NCBI RefSeq assembly: GCF_020085105.1
Contig: NC_058044.1
Span: forward strand, 28,338,206-28,402,205
DNA from: Siniperca chuatsi
Lineage: Eukaryota > Chordata > Actinopteri > Centrarchiformes > Sinipercidae
Reading direction: 5' to 3'
Length of the DNA stretch: 64,000 nt
This document shows, piece after piece, positions 11,198 through 25,309 of this stretch (position 1 is its first letter; each line of letters opens with the position of its first letter). The notes beneath the pieces are model-generated. The model was given only the letters and a program-made list of their open reading frames with translations. It did no database searches and was not told the origin of the DNA. The position numbers and the translations under genes are program-made.

Positions 11198-14100
11198 TGC
11201 TGAGATCAGGAAATGCAGCATCACCACTAAAAATAGGTCAGACAAGGCAAGAAACACGAGCAGTTAGACAGGTTGTAAAACAAACCTACAAAGTTGTTTG
11301 GTAGGAAAAAAACAACGGCAAATGGTAAAATTATTACCCAAAGCGTCCATCACAGTTTACAGACTGACCTCCTGGTTCAACTTTGACTGCTGTTCTGCCG
11401 TGGCCGTGCAAGTTTTCCTGTGCAGTGAGGGATTATTAGCGACTTTCACTTTTACATCCAAATTGGCCGTGCATTTCTGATGACTGCCACTGCAGTCCTG
11501 ACTAATATGAAACTTACAAGCAGAGACTATTTAGAATATAAAAGACCAGGAGTGTGTGACCTTCTGGAGGAGAGCAATGACTAGAGAAAGACTGAAGTCA
11601 GGGGAGTCCCAGCTACTATATAAATATGTCACTGCCAAAGAAAGCAGCCATGCACATTCACATTCACACACACAAACATTGATATGACCCAAACACAGAC
11701 TTGCACAAACATATATGTATGTACACATTCATGCACATTCATACATTGTGTTATTTGTACGGCTGCTGATGTGTAAGTAATCACGATCATCTAACTAACA
11801 TACAGTACTTGTTCCAAATTCTCTGTCTCTGCAAGAGGAAAGGAAATCATTATCAGAAACCAAAATCCACGCCCTTCATCAGTGGAACCCCCCCTTTTAA
11901 TGTTTTACTCACATTTAAAGCTCAACTTTGCACATTGAAACGGAAGTGAGAAGTGACAAGTTAAACGTGATGTAACGTCGGCAAAGTGCATCCAACATAA
12001 AATTCCACTTCCAGAACAAAATGCCGCAGCTTAGCAAAGCTTTGCTGATGTTTAGTTAGCTTAGCCCTGGACTCTTTGAATGAGTCTGAATGAGTCACGC
12101 TTTGATCGATTAATAATATATAAGTGCTATCTTAAAAAAGATAATTATTATTATTGTTATTATTATTACTTCAAACACACACTTAACTGTCCAAAAACAG
12201 CTTTTGCCTCCTTTGACATATAAGTGGACAAATTAAAATATTGCTATAAGTTAAATAATGTATAAGTAATTCGTCCTAGCGTGCCAATATATTTCACTTC
12301 ATGGATTTAACGTGGCGTACCTTATCGATCAATAAATTCAATAAGAAAAATCTGATGATTTGAGTGCATGCGAGAGGAACTGCGTCACTACATTTGAGCC
12401 AGCAAGACGGATTCTCGCGCTCGTGATGATAAAAGCTGCCCGCGCCCGAGTGCAAACTCAACTGAGAGCAGAGCGTCGCCTGTTCAGTTTGACCTGGAAG
12501 TGAAAGGTCATCCTGTTCGACCCTTCCTTCTACTTTCAAAGCAATCACTAGATGGCGACAAAGAGCAATGTTTGTGTCTGTATTGTCTTAAAAATCAAAA
12601 TGCGTTGACACAAAATGACTAAAACCAAATGATCTAGTTTTTAAGCCATTATGGCAGAGTAAGTGTGAGAGTCAAATGAATTTAAAAGTAGTTATATGTC
12701 ACAGTGGCCATGTTACCTTCGTGTTAACTTCTATGGACACCATGGCGAGTGCAGCAAGCATTTTCAGCCTACAGAAATAAAAATGACCTTCTACTTCGCT
12801 TATAGAATTAACAACAGAATAAAACTTCACCAAAGCAGACAACACAGAAATGTATAAACAATAAACACTCCACAGCGGCTGCAGCCACAAACACACATAT
12901 TAAAGCAAAGGAGAGACTGTACAGTTTTTACACAACACAGTGCACACACACGCACGCAACGCGATGTTGCCTAGCAACATTGACGTCCTCCTCTGTGTGT
13001 GAGTGTGTTGTTGTACTCACCTGTCTGAACATCACTGTGCGAGTCTTGAGTCCTCCACAATCTAGGTTGAACTTCTTTACGTGTTCATTCTCAAAGCATG
13101 ATACAACCAGTCCACTCAGCCTCCCTCTCCCGCGCCGCTCCTCACATAGTTTTCAAACGTTTTAAGCTGAATGAGGCTCTGCAGTCACAACTGTGACAGG
13201 GATTATTGTCAGAAACAGCAGAAAGCCATCACACACTTCACTGAAGGTAAAAGTCCTTAAGTGAACTGCAGAAGTCACCGCTGGGGGATCCACCATGAGC
13301 ATGTTAGCATTTAGCATTCAGCCAGACCCAGCACCTGCACCTGTTGGTCGCGCAACATCGTGGGAGTGTTTGATTTGGAACTTAGCGTGCTCGTCCAGTG
13401 GTGCATTAAACCAGTGATTACTTAAGGTAGATGCAACCTTTTTTTTTGATCAGTGCCGAGGTACAAAAATGCTAACCTTAACCCATAATGGCGTCATTCT
13501 TTATCATATTGCGTTGTTGTACTTTTCACAAACTGCTCCGGTCCGGGTGTGACCGCTGCCTTCACCCCTCCCTGACCCTTGGCCAGTTTACATTTAAAAC
13601 ATGTGCGTTTTCCAGCGTGTCAGCTGAGTGCAGAGTCACCTCTGTGGACACGCAGCTCTGCCCTCCTGCAGCCGCAGACACACCGGCGGCTTCTTCCCTG
13701 CTGCTGCTGCTGATTTGGCTCCTTGCTTTTGTTCCATTCTCACACAGTTTATCAGGACTTTTTCATGTGACTTTTGTTTTTACTTTGTAACGGATATGAC
13801 TTGAAATGTAGCGAAAGCAAAATGAGTGATTTTTAAAAGTATTTTAAAAAGTACCCAAAAAACCAACTTTATTACAGTAGTGGGAGTAAATGTAAATTGT
13901 TACTTCCACCCCTGGAAGTCGCTCTGCTTTCTGAGACATTTTAATGTCCAGTACTTGCTTTCTAACTTTATGATCAGTCTGCACGTGCACGTACACATAC
14001 ATGGGGTGCACTCGCACAAAATGGCCTGCCAGCTGTAATACTGTGGTGAAGTTATCCGTTTGAGTGATCACTTTTTAAAGCTTTTACAGCTTCAGTTGGA

Positions 14101-14340
14101 GTAAATGTAGATGGTTCCGTCAGCACTTCGCCACTTCCGACCATTCCATGTAAAACACATCGGTTCGTACGAAGCTATGATCTGGGTTTACTACAAAAAA
14201 TGCCATGATCAACAGTGAAAGATTCAGGTCTATGCTGAAAACATTTGGGTTGTAAGGCCCATACGTCCGCCACTATGAGCAACTGAATATGTTGGTATTG
14301 GGAACATGGGCTTTGGTAAATAGAAAGATAATGTGAGCGA
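11198..14340. other. Intergenic stretch, no gene seen
   Basis: No frame has coding character. It contains TTATT-type runs (12,145-12,170), a block at about 12,360-12,560 that may be a dispersed repeat (ends CACTAGATGGCGACAAA), and the RFX/CRE-like cluster at 12,966 described separately. Confidence 0.5.
12966..12987. promoter_or_regulatory. X-box-like (RFX) site next to a CRE-like site
   Basis: The palindrome GTTGCCTAGCAAC (12,966-12,978) fits the RFX X-box half-site arrangement, and TGACGTC (12,981-12,987) is a CRE core three bases further on. X-box and CRE-type sites occur together in some RFX-driven promoters. The minus strand just beyond (about 13,015-13,170) shows GC-rich sequence ending in a good donor (ACAG|GTGAGT at about 13,021), so a first exon of a minus-strand transcript is possible. 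Confidence 0.35.
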
Positions 14341-14479
14341 GCAAGCAAAACTTTATTCATATAGCACATTTCATTTCAGGGAAGATACAATGTGAGTCAT
14401 AGAAAACATGCATTTATATATTTCTACATAAATACATACATGTATACGTACACAAATGCACAAACAGCCAAATAACTGC

Positions 14480-15010
14480 AACAATTAAACATCGCTAAAA
14501 AAATACTCAAATGCCCCGGAGAAGAGGAATGTTTTCAGTCTGCTTGTGAACCCTGTTAATGTTGGAGCACATCTAATGCAATCTAGCAAAGCTGCTTCAT
14601 CAACTTTAGCTTTAGGAACAACCAGATGAGCTAAGAGGTCAGAGAGGTACTGTGGAGGTACTGTGGAGTAGGCCATGTAGGCTTTATAGACAAGAAGTAA
14701 TATTTTGTAGCAAACTCTGAAACCAACCATAAGCCAATGCAAACATCTAAGAACAGGTTTTACATGATAGCATTTGGTCTCCCTTGTTGGAACTCTTGCT
14801 GTGGCACTTTGTATCAGCTGTAGTCGACCTACAGGCAAACCAGCGAGGAGGACATTGCAATAGCCCAACCAAGAGAATTTTTCTGCATCAGCTTGAGACA
14901 AGAAACCTCTTACTCTGAATATATTTTTAAGATACATTTTTGCTATGTTAGTGATGTGGCTCTGAAAAGTAAGGTCAGAATCAAGGTCAACACCCAGACT
15001 TCTTACCTGT
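14480..15010 (-). pseudogene. L2-type LINE fragment, C-terminal part of ORF2
   Basis: Translation of the minus strand gives a 150-codon frame with the typical post-catalytic segment of L2-like fish LINEs. It reads SDLTFQSHI (just upstream of the frame), then GYCNVLLAGLP, then RLQLIQSATARV, then PVLRCLHWLMV with VCYKILLLVYKA, then PPQYLSDLL. The reverse transcriptase core and endonuclease are absent, so the copy is 5'-truncated and dead. The AAAGTTTTG-type 3' border with ATATAGCACATTTC lies at about 14,343-14,375. Confidence 0.8.
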
Positions 15011-15440
15011 GTGCTACTTTCCAGAAGCCAAACAGTTGAGAATATTACTGTGACTGCAGCACAATTACCAAAAAATTTAACAATGAAACTTAGTCACTAT
15101 GCATTCTTTCGACATCATTTAAACATAAATGCTAATGTCTTACATAGACATAGAAATCCTCGTAAAAGACAAGTTTTGCCGGTTTGCCATCAGTGGTTTA
15201 GCACTGCTTGTTTCCACATCAACAAAGACTGCATGTGACTAGACTGGCAGGCCTGATCCAGCTGGGCTTGACAGCAGAGCATACATGAAAGAAAGGGATG
15301 GAGGGATAGAGTGGTGAGAGCAGGGAGAAAAGCGAGGGATGAACAGAAACGCACACTGGGATCCTGCTGTTCACAGCAGCAGGTGCAAAGGGGGGGGGGC
15401 GGGTACAAGCGGTTTTGTGGAAAGGAGAAAGAGGGTATGT

Positions 15441-15459
15441 GGGGGGGGGGGGGGGGGGG
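15441..15459. repeat. Poly-G tract (G19)
   Basis: Nineteen G in a row are seen directly, preceded by further G-rich sequence from 15,390. It is quadruplex-prone on the plus strand and a likely place for length error. Confidence 0.9.
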
Positions 15460-17756
15460 CAACATATGGGTAGCATTCACTGAATCAAACTCAGTGCCTA
15501 TAAGCCAATGAGATGGAGTCCCTGCATGGGTTCCAATAAATGAATCTCTGTTTGGCTTTGCGTTACCATGAGGCTTTTCATTATGATCCATTGAACTTAG
15601 GCGCTCTGATGATGCTCTGGACTGCAAGAGGCAGTAAAGCCAACACTGACAACAACAGGAAGGCACACACTCAACTGTCTGCTGCCCGCTGTGTGAAGTT
15701 AAAACGCGGAGACAGCAGCGAGTGGCTGTTGATTGCAAAGACACGTCAAGAAATACCTTTTGACCGGGTCGAAGATGTGTGAGTGCAGCATTTTCAAATA
15801 GCATGCTATAATCCACACATGTGGCCACAGTAGCCCCCTCTCTGCCTGCTTTCTCCTTTCTGCTGGCCGAGGGTGTCACACCCAATTCTGCAAGCACAGA
15901 ATTCAATGATTTTGGAGAAAATTTGGTCTTGAACCCTTTAAATAGTGTAAAGAAAGCTAAACATTCCACCTTTAAAGAATTGTGTTCTTGTGTTTTCATG
16001 ATAGATATTGGAGTGGAGTGTATTTTCACATGAATAGGCTGCAGGTAAAGTAACCAAGGGCGACCTTTTTTATCGGTTACTGTGTTTTATTATGCCGTTA
16101 AAGAGGACAACTAACTGACTGAACCAGTGCTAACATCTTCGCCTGCACTCCCCTGAGCTAGCTTGTGCCCTAACAAAGATTTTTCAAAAACCCCAGAGTA
16201 GGGGAGATGCAGCGGGGGATATATCAAATTACAGTACATCAGTCTTGAGGAGAAGCATCTTTCTTGAAGACTGGGCGTTGACAGACAGCAAGAGAACAGG
16301 CAAGGGAGGATAGATGAGAATCTTTGCCTTTGATGAGACATAACAATATCCAAATCCCCGACCGCCTCTTGTTTAAGTTACTGAGGACTCTAAAAAAGGG
16401 AAGTTCTTCCAAAGTCGCTCAGAAGCTTGTGCGCTTTAGGTGAAGGGAGGGAATGGAGGGAGCAAGAAGTAGAAGGGTGGGGGAAAGAAGATAATGTTTA
16501 TGCATTAGATTTTCAAAGCACTTTTTTCTGCAAGGAAATTCAGATTCAAAGGTGTACTTCTTGCAGGAAGATCTAAAGGATTCTTTCTCCCTCTCCCTGT
16601 TATTGCTTGAGTGACAAAGTCTCTCTGTAGCTTAGCCAGGACTTTGTATGCACATGGTAACTGAGCGTGAGTAGGCCCTACATAGCTACAGTACATCCAC
16701 CAAGGGGATTGAGTGATGTATAAGTGTATATTTTATATATAATATTTTCTACGCTCAAACTACATATTTGACATCAAAGAGAACAGTAACGCTAAAGTAA
16801 CACCCAGGCTAGGCAATCAAATGCTACTGTTAACTCGAGTCAAGCACTCTGCCACCCACAAGCAATGCCACTGTGCTCACAATGGAGTCTGAACTGTGTG
16901 CCCGCGCTTATCACTCCAAATTCAAACTCATCGGAGCAATATTAGCTGAGACTTTTTCTAAGTGGAAGTTTGAACTCCAAAACTTCAGAGGCAGAGCACT
17001 TTGAAAGAGCTGAAGGAGCGGAGATGAGAGCGCGAGGGTGTATATGTGCACGCTTGCGTCGGATAGTTGCTGAGCGCAGCACTCGTACATACGTGTGATT
17101 AAAAATTCAAATGAGCGCCTTTAGAATCAATGGAAGGCTTTGAGGCACCGTAATGAGGCTGATATATGAAGTTTAAACATTCGGAGCCGCTGGAAGTGCC
17201 ACCATGGAAAAAGAGACAGAGAAAGGGGAGGGAGGCAAAGAAAAAGGGGAAGATTTGTGGCTTTGATGCAGGGATATCACCGTGGGGCATGGCTGGTTGG
17301 CTGGCGCTTGCTGGTACTGGGATCCGGAGCGCTTTCAGAATGTTTGCAACGTTCCCCAAGACACCATTTCGAGCAATCCCTCGCCAACAGTCCAGGACAA
17401 ACTGGGAGGAAGGAGGGCGAGAAGCGGAAGAGCAGCAGAAGCGGAGAAATCACATAGAGAAAGAAAAGTGGATGGAACCGGAGAAAGCGGTACAGAGTGG
17501 ATGGGGGGGGGGGGTGTTAAAAGAAGAGTGATCACAGAGGTAGAGGAGGGGAACAATGAGAGTGACAAAGAAGTGCCTGCTATCAGTTCTCCGGATACAC
17601 CCTTCAATCAGAGGCACACACGTACATTGACACACATGGACAAACACACACAATAGCACAAGTAGCAAAAGGGGGTTTGGTGTGAGGATCTGGGACAGAA
17701 GGAGAGAGGTATTAGTTCACATGCTACTGTGTGTGTGACCACACATTCGGATGCGG

Positions 17757-17758
<2 letters not shown>

Positions 17759-17800
<42 letters not shown>

Positions 17801-17808
17801 ACACACAA
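17759..17808. repeat. (AC)n microsatellite
   Basis: AC dinucleotides with one T interruption near 17,796 are seen directly. Confidence 0.95.
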
Positions 17809-20800
17809 ACTGTTCTACTTCTATCTCTGGAAGCAGTGGGAGTCTAGTGCCACTTTGAACTTGCCTACCATTAAAAGCCTGACAGAGTTTTGAAGAGGCC
17901 TATTGAAAGGGAACCTGTGCATTTATGATGTAAATGTATTTTTTCCAATCCTTTCTTCTACCCCCTTTTTTTTTTTTTATTTTGACAGCCTTTGAAATTT
18001 GTCATATGCACATCCAATTTAACAGCCAGAAAAGACTTCTTTGGCCCCCTTTTTTCTTTTTCGCAACAATCCATTTTCATATCAACTTGAAAGGAAATGG
18101 CTGAATATTTTTGCTTGATTTTCTTTAATGTGATCATCACTGTTTCAGTCGCTCAACGTGTTGGAGTTATGTTCTTTTAGTAAGGTAATTTTCTGTCAGA
18201 TTTACTCTCATAACCAATTCTTCAACGGGAAGAAAACAAGTGATTTCTCATGAGGACAACAACATCTGCAGTCCTTGTGTATAGCCTTTTCTCTCACTTT
18301 AAACCGGCTATTTTAACCTTTCCTTTAATTTGTGGCACATGTCCCCTTTAACTGCTCTGAACTTCTGGGTCAAACAACTTTTGAAAATAATTTTTGGTGT
18401 TTCTTTTAACCCAGTTACAGCTTTTACTGGGTCAAGAAGCATAGATCGTCTCCATTAAACTGTCAATCACAGACAAGGTATGTTCAGATGATGACAATGT
18501 GAGGATCGCTGTAATGTCATCATAACGAATCAGCCCAGTATCCCTAGGATTTCCGTACATTCATATCGGATGATGCTGCACCTGACAATTTATGTCAAAT
18601 GCCGACGTTCAGTACCAGTGCAGGAAGTAATGTGCCCTTTATGTAGTAAGGCAGAAAGTAAGGGTGTGTGACGCTGACTTCGTATGATGCGCATTAGAAC
18701 ACAAGGCCTGTTGTTTTCACTGTAAACACAGTGGCGGCATCATGACCCAGAAAAGCAGCAATTTGATCACATTCGCTTCCAGAATTGACACATCCACAGC
18801 TACTTTGCTCTGACTACTTCTTCTGTCTGTGCTGTGTGTCCGATGTGTGCCACAGACGTCGGTAAACAACGCGATGCTGCCAGTGGAGTTTCCCTGCCAG
18901 TCATCCTCAAGTGCAGCAGAGAGGAGAGAAGCGGTCGAGGAAGAAAAAGTGTTAAGAAAGAGGATCGTGTCTAAGCAGAGACAACAACCACTTGAAATCT
19001 TGTTACAGGCCAAAAGACAGGAAATCGATTTAATTTTTTCATTGATGATTGATGTGTCCATTCCATTTTCCAATTAATTGTTTAGGCTATAAAATGCCAG
19101 ATGACAGTGAAAAGTGCCCTCCTTAATTTCCCCAGAGCCCAAGTTGACTTCTTCAAATTAATTGTTTTGTCAGTCAGTTCAAAATCTAAACCTCATTTAC
19201 AATGACATAAAACCAAAGAAAGCCATTTGGGAAGCCGGAACCAGAAAATGTTTGGAATTTTTGCTGAATAAATAACTGCAGGATACCGGAGTTTGCAACC
19301 TGTTTTTATTTATTTTTTTATTTTACTGTAACCATCTTTCCCCTGACCCTTTTTTAGTTTCCTAGCCTTAAACATTACCTTAATCATAGTTTCTTTGCCA
19401 TGATCACAATCCTTCCCGAACTTTAATCATACCGTAGTTGCCATGTGCAGATATTGTAGAAAGAAAGAACTTTAAAAACATTTCCACTGGACAGTTGGTC
19501 ATAATCCAGGGTTTTGCAGAATCCTCTAAAATCAACGTTCTTGTCTAGGGATATCGTTGTGCTAATAGATGAAGGTGTGATTTACATGAATGAAAGGTAC
19601 AGTAGCAGTGGGGAAGATTTCAGTGTTTACGACTTCCGAGCGCTCATGCCATTGGACAAGTCAACATGGTTTTATGATCGCAGAGTTGCTTGTGTGAGGG
19701 TTAAATATACTGTGCACAGTCAATAGAGCACTACATCCATGAAATTTGCTACCGTGAGTTTCCTATTAATAATTATGACTTGAATGTTGATGTGAACAGT
19801 ATTTACAACAGCGATGTTAAAGTATGTATGTAAGCTGCTAGGATAAATGCAGCCACTTCTAGTACTGTTAGCTCATGGGAAGATGTATGCGAAATACTTC
19901 CTAATTTAAAATAAACAAAATTTCCTTTTAGTTACTCTTTTGACCCATCACTATGAAGTGGTCTCTACTTACTCAACTCTCTCCAACCCAGGGATTTGTT
20001 TGCACATGAGTGTTTGGACTGGTTCAAAGCTTCCAGCTGGACACAGCAATGGTTGGACGAGAGAGGATAGTTAAGGCGTGAGAGTGTGTGTGGGTGGGGG
20101 GGGGTGCTTGACGTGGGAGTGTTAAAGAGTGTTTGGGAGGGGGTTCACGACAGCTGGAGTCCGACCGCGCTTCACTTGCTTTCCCACCTGTCACCAACCC
20201 ACACACACACGAACAAAACACAAGTTTAATATGAAGATATATGCAAAGTTGGCTCACTCACACACACACGCATTGACTACACAGGCCACAGGGCAACTCA
20301 GAAAGCCTACAAGTTGCTTATGCCACGAGTTGTAATTACGAGTTTCCAACTTGTAAACATCAGTCACATCAACATGTTCTGTTGAGAACCATACAAGACA
20401 TATTGTATGAAAGATTTAGAACATTATGTGTGACTTCAAGAAAATAAAACACACAAAAACAATTCTAGAAATCACTCACAAACAATACAAATCTTATAAA
20501 AATGATACCATCATCTCAGCCTGATTGATGCCTGGTACACAGCATCAAGACATCACCAGCATATACTATATTTGTACAACCTGCTGTATATCTATATAAT
20601 AGTATAGTGTGGTGACATTCTCTAAACAAGTACAGCGACACTTTTAGACATAAGATACCTATTAGAGCTGATGTGTATCTTACTTTACTGGGGGACCGCC
20701 TATAGGTTGAGAAAGATACTTTGTGCCGTATCCTTCACTTATTCACTCACACACACCCGCACGCTGTGTTGTTGTGCCCATCCGTGGTGGCTGAGTCTTA

Positions 20801-23800
20801 ATAAAGCCTAATCCCTGCCGTGAATCCTCTCTCTGTTCCACAACTCCTGCTGGTCGTCTGTCTCAAGAGTGCCGTAATTTACTGTCACAGAACTCCTCAA
20901 ACCGGCCACCACACAGTGCGCTGAGGGGGACGGGAGACTAGGTAACACAGATCAGTGTCAAAAAACATTCCTACTTCCCCTTCTGGAAAAAAAGAATAAA
21001 GTCTTAAAAAATAATGGAGGTGGGGAAAGAAACTGTTTTTCACAGACTCAAACGCACACAGCAGTTCGCCCAGCTTTGTTTAGGTTTTCTCTTTTTTTTT
21101 TCAGAGAAGAGAAAAGGAAGGGGGGGAAAATTGCTAGGTGGTTGTCAACGGTTGAAGCTGCAGCCGCACCTGGCATCGTGCGACTGGTCTTTGATCACTT
21201 GTCGAGTGAAATTCCGCCACTGGATTAAAGTGAAGGAGGGGGCAACCGAGGGTGGGAGGACTAGAAAGAGTGACAAAGGAGGAAAACTGAGAGAGGACGA
21301 CTTGTCTGAAACGTAGCCCTGTGTGTTTTGTGCCTTTAATGTTGCATACACTGCCCTGTTGGCTGTAATTAAAATCAGCATGAATTGTTGAATTTGTCTA
21401 AAGCCAACCCACCCTATTCAGGCCCTACTTACTGCACAAGCTTTGTGTTTGGACGTGCATGCAGAGTGATAAATGTCACCTTTGCGAATACAGAACACGA
21501 CCATTTAAAGACCTTCAGTTATAATTCAGTTTATGGTAGTAAAATTGTGCTCCCCCACATATTGGAGAAGTTAGTAGCTAATACAGAAGTAGAGGGAAAA
21601 ATGTGAAGATTCTGAAAAAAGTGAGACAAAGAAGGGTATCAGTTCCAGATACGAACCACCCCTTGAAAAGAATGTAAGAGGCCCGTACCTCTTCATGTGT
21701 GTGCTCATGCATGTGGAAGCATAAATATGTGAGTGCACCAGTAGGTATAACACTCACACAATCGAAATTCCAAATAGATCAAATGCATCTTTGGAAATTT
21801 TGCAATGTCCGCTAGAATTTTAGGTAAAGTTCTGTGGGTTTCAACCCTTTAGAGAAAGGGTTTGTAATGACTGGCCCGATGGCAGTCAGATTATTTTTTA
21901 TTCTTCTTCTTGTCATCAAATTCCAGAAAAATACAAAAACCAACAATGTGCACTTTTCACCTTCCTTACCCTGTCTGTGGCCACAGGCCCATTTGTTCCT
22001 ACTGAAGACGTAAATCTTTAAAAGCGCACCACAACTGTCTAGTTTTATTTTTTTTTAAAGGCTCCGTACTTTCCTAAAACAGCTGGGCACTGTTTCTCTT
22101 TTGCAAAAATTACTCAAACAGGTGTACAGTAAATAGTGCATTTGTCAGGGATTATTGTTAGCCATGGATTGATACACATTTGGTGCTCTAGTCACTACTC
22201 TAGTGCAGAATGTATGTGGGATTGGCTCAAAATAGACGACAGTGCCCATGTTGATGGTAATGAAGGAACATGTTAGCCAGTGCAATGATGTGACTCACTG
22301 ACGTGTTTCTAATGGCTTTTGAACAACAATGGAGCTCTATCTAACAGATGAATAATCTATATCAGGCTTGAGCCACACTTTAGCTATACTTGTTAGTAGA
22401 ATCAATTTATTGTTGGTTTTGGTCTTTTCACAGGATTTGATTACAATAACAAAATATAGAATATATTAAGTGGTTTAAGCCTTGCAAACAAAGTTTTCAA
22501 ATGCACTTGAAAGCTTATTATTTATATATTAATATGTAAAATGATGTTTCCCTGAACAAGAACTTAAAACTCTACTTACATTTGTGTTTATCCTATTAGA
22601 TCTGATCATACTGACATTATCAGCACTACCTTGAGGCCATCTGTGTTTAAATCTTAGGACATCTGTGTTCCTAAAAAACAGTTTTTGCCATTTTCCCCTT
22701 AAATAATAGGTGCTGTATAGTTTGGATATTCCTCTCTCCCAGTTGCCTTCCCTGTGACCTCCTCATAAGACATGTTGTGTTCTGTGACAGGTGATGATCA
22801 CACACTGTAGCCCTGCTATGTGAACGTAAAGCACCAGTTAAGACCCTCTTTCAAACATGCCAGGACATCCAAGCTAAACTGTTAGCAAGTTAACACCTAG
22901 CGTGGGAGCCATGACAGTGCACCATTGTTTTGAATGGTGGGAGCGACCTTGAGTGAAGCACTAGGAATTCCCTCCACTTGACAGCTGGCTCTCACGTACA
23001 CCCTTGACTTAGCGTGTGCTAATGCTGTCAGAGATGTTTGGGAAGAGAACTGCTGGCAAGCTAATTTGCGCTATGTTTGCCACAAGGCTAAGCTGAGCTG
23101 TCCGTGGCATGTACAGGGAGGTGTTGACAGTGGTGCTACCAGTTGTTCAGTCCTCCACTGGGGTGGTACTGGGAGATGAAAGGGACCAAAGATTTCCCAG
23201 GTTGCCGTGGACAGCAACAGCAACTGGCTGAGTCGATGATGGGAGGGTCAGTAGTCATGGCAGCTGCTTCGATGGCGATATCACCATGGGGGTCCGCCGG
23301 CATAGGACATGCAAGCTGCACTAATACATATACCCACAGTATTGCAGAATATGAAGGTTTGCGTGTTGTGAAGTCCCATCTTTGTCTTGTCAGCATTTTA
23401 ATAAAGTTCACTCACATATTAGCTGTCACTAAGACAAAGAGGTTTATGAAAAAAGTGACAGAAATTACCGTAATCAGTAAACCACAGATAATAGAAAACA
23501 TGAATGACATTATTGAAAAAATAGTGCTGCTACATACAACTGATATAAAGCCAGTTGCTACGTAAGGCTTGTGATATATCTGAATATTACACAGGAATCT
23601 TTCCACATGATTCAATAGCACATGCATGTTCCTAATATAATCTCACTTGTTTAATTATGTAAACAAGTATATCAGATGATGGCTACGCTCCTTTGCATTT
23701 AAAGTACAGTTGCATATTAGCAAAGACTTTCTTTAATGGGGGAGGAGCAGTTTTCAGCAGAGAAAATCTAAAATGTAAAGCTCAGGGCCAAACAATACCA

Positions 23801-25309
23801 AAAACTCTCTGTGAAAGATTGGAATAAAATTTGAATCAGAATTTGAACATTTCATTTACTATTGTAGATCATTCGAGGAGACTGACACACATTGGGGTTA
23901 AAAGACAACACATTCATTCTACAGTCAAACATGAAAAGGGAAATATTCGGTTGTTTGTTTCGCAGAGTTGTGATTTGGGGACTTGCACATGATCAGCTTC
24001 TCAAGGACCAAAGAGAGGAACAACTCTGTCCTGCAGAGGCACGTCATTCCTTCTGGCTTAAAGTTACATAAAAGAGAACTAATTTTCCAGCAGGATAACC
24101 TCTCTGAAGATTCACCAACACTAATTGACTGATTAACGCTCAAGGAAGAGAAAGAGTCGCCAGACCGCAAACCCACAAAACATATTTGGGGATATTTGAA
24201 AAGAGAAAAGGTGAAATATATGTCACAAGACACTAGAGACTAACAGCGGGAACAAGCGGAAAGAAGTGAGAATTAAATGAGACATAGTAAACTCATGGCG
24301 AATGCTCTAACTTGGGACCATTTTCACTCACCAAAATACAATTCTTTGGCTTCTCCAGCAGATGGCAGCAGCCACAACTCATGAACCATCAGTGTCTTCT
24401 TCATCCTTTTACTGTGAGCAGGCTGTGAAAATGTATAGCTGTGAAATGTTAGAAAGGACACATGATGCTTGTAAGTCCTACAAGCATCACAGAGAACATC
24501 TGGGGACATTGCAGTTAATGATGTGTGTCTAAACCACTAGGCCACCAGGACGCCCCAAAAGAAAGAATTACAGTGCAGCAGATTATCACTATAATGAACA
24601 AGTTCTGGATGTAAACATCTGGCTTATCTGAAGCAGTGAAAAAACTTGGTAACACTGCAGATGTGGTTAATGCTGGATACTTAATCAGGAGATCAAGGTG
24701 ACTTGATTGATGTTAAAGAAGATGGGGAAATACTAGCAAAATAGAAAATTCCTGGAATAAAGAAGATGTAGCAAAGATATGTTAGAATATAATATGAATT
24801 TGTTGGTTATTTTAGTACCATTTATGTGCATAAAACACATAAAATAACAGGCCTTTTTCACAGCAGATTAGTCTCTAATCTTGATGAAGTGCCTTCAGAA
24901 AGCATCTCAAATACAGCAGACACAAAAAGGCCTCACAGGCAAGATGAACCCAGTCTGCAATACAAACCAATGCTAAAATTCACCAGTGTATTTGAAAGGA
25001 TATTTTTTATTACATCACCAGCTTTATTGTGTTTTGGCCTTTAATTCCTCCCAACATTAGGTAGAGAGGATGGCTCTCAGTATTACTTGTAATGATAATG
25101 ACATTAGTCAACAGATCTATCCTGTCAATTTATTGTCATTCTGATTTTGAAAACACTCCATATTTATTTTACAAATTTTCCTTGGCTTTGCGATACATTG
25201 AACTGTCTGCATATTGTAGTGGGAAGTATCATTGGTAAAGTACTCAGTCACCACGGCCCTTGGTTGTGCAAACCAGCCAACGCTGGGCGCACCTACTGTA
25301 GTCTTACTG

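Larger units (their letters stand above)
15011..25309. other. Long intergenic stretch, no gene supported
   Basis: The longest frame (minus strand, 15,190-16,029) runs through a G19 homopolymer and proline/cysteine-rich low complexity and is not credible. Visible items are a G-rich tract at 15,390-15,460, (AC)n at 17,759, a G-run at 17,503, G/T patches near 20,090, CA-rich tracts at 20,200-20,270, and a tRNA-like-repeat end at about 24,528-24,558 (CCACTAGGCCACCAGGACGC). The stretch at 17,095-17,180 has conserved-element texture. Confidence 0.5.

Noticed and set aside
15190..16029. 279-codon minus-strand open frame
   Set aside because: It runs through a G19 homopolymer and proline/cysteine/leucine-rich low complexity, and has no family motif or splice context. 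Its length comes from skewed composition.
17166..17668. Several overlapping frames on both strands at 17.2-17.7 kb
   Set aside because: Purine-rich (GGAG/GAAG) DNA lacks stops in many frames. The overlapping frames on both strands are lysine/glutamate-rich or leucine/serine-rich by composition only.
17759..17808. CRISPR-like or satellite array
   Set aside because: All short-period arrays here are plain dinucleotide microsatellites. No spaced direct repeats exist, and the DNA is vertebrate.
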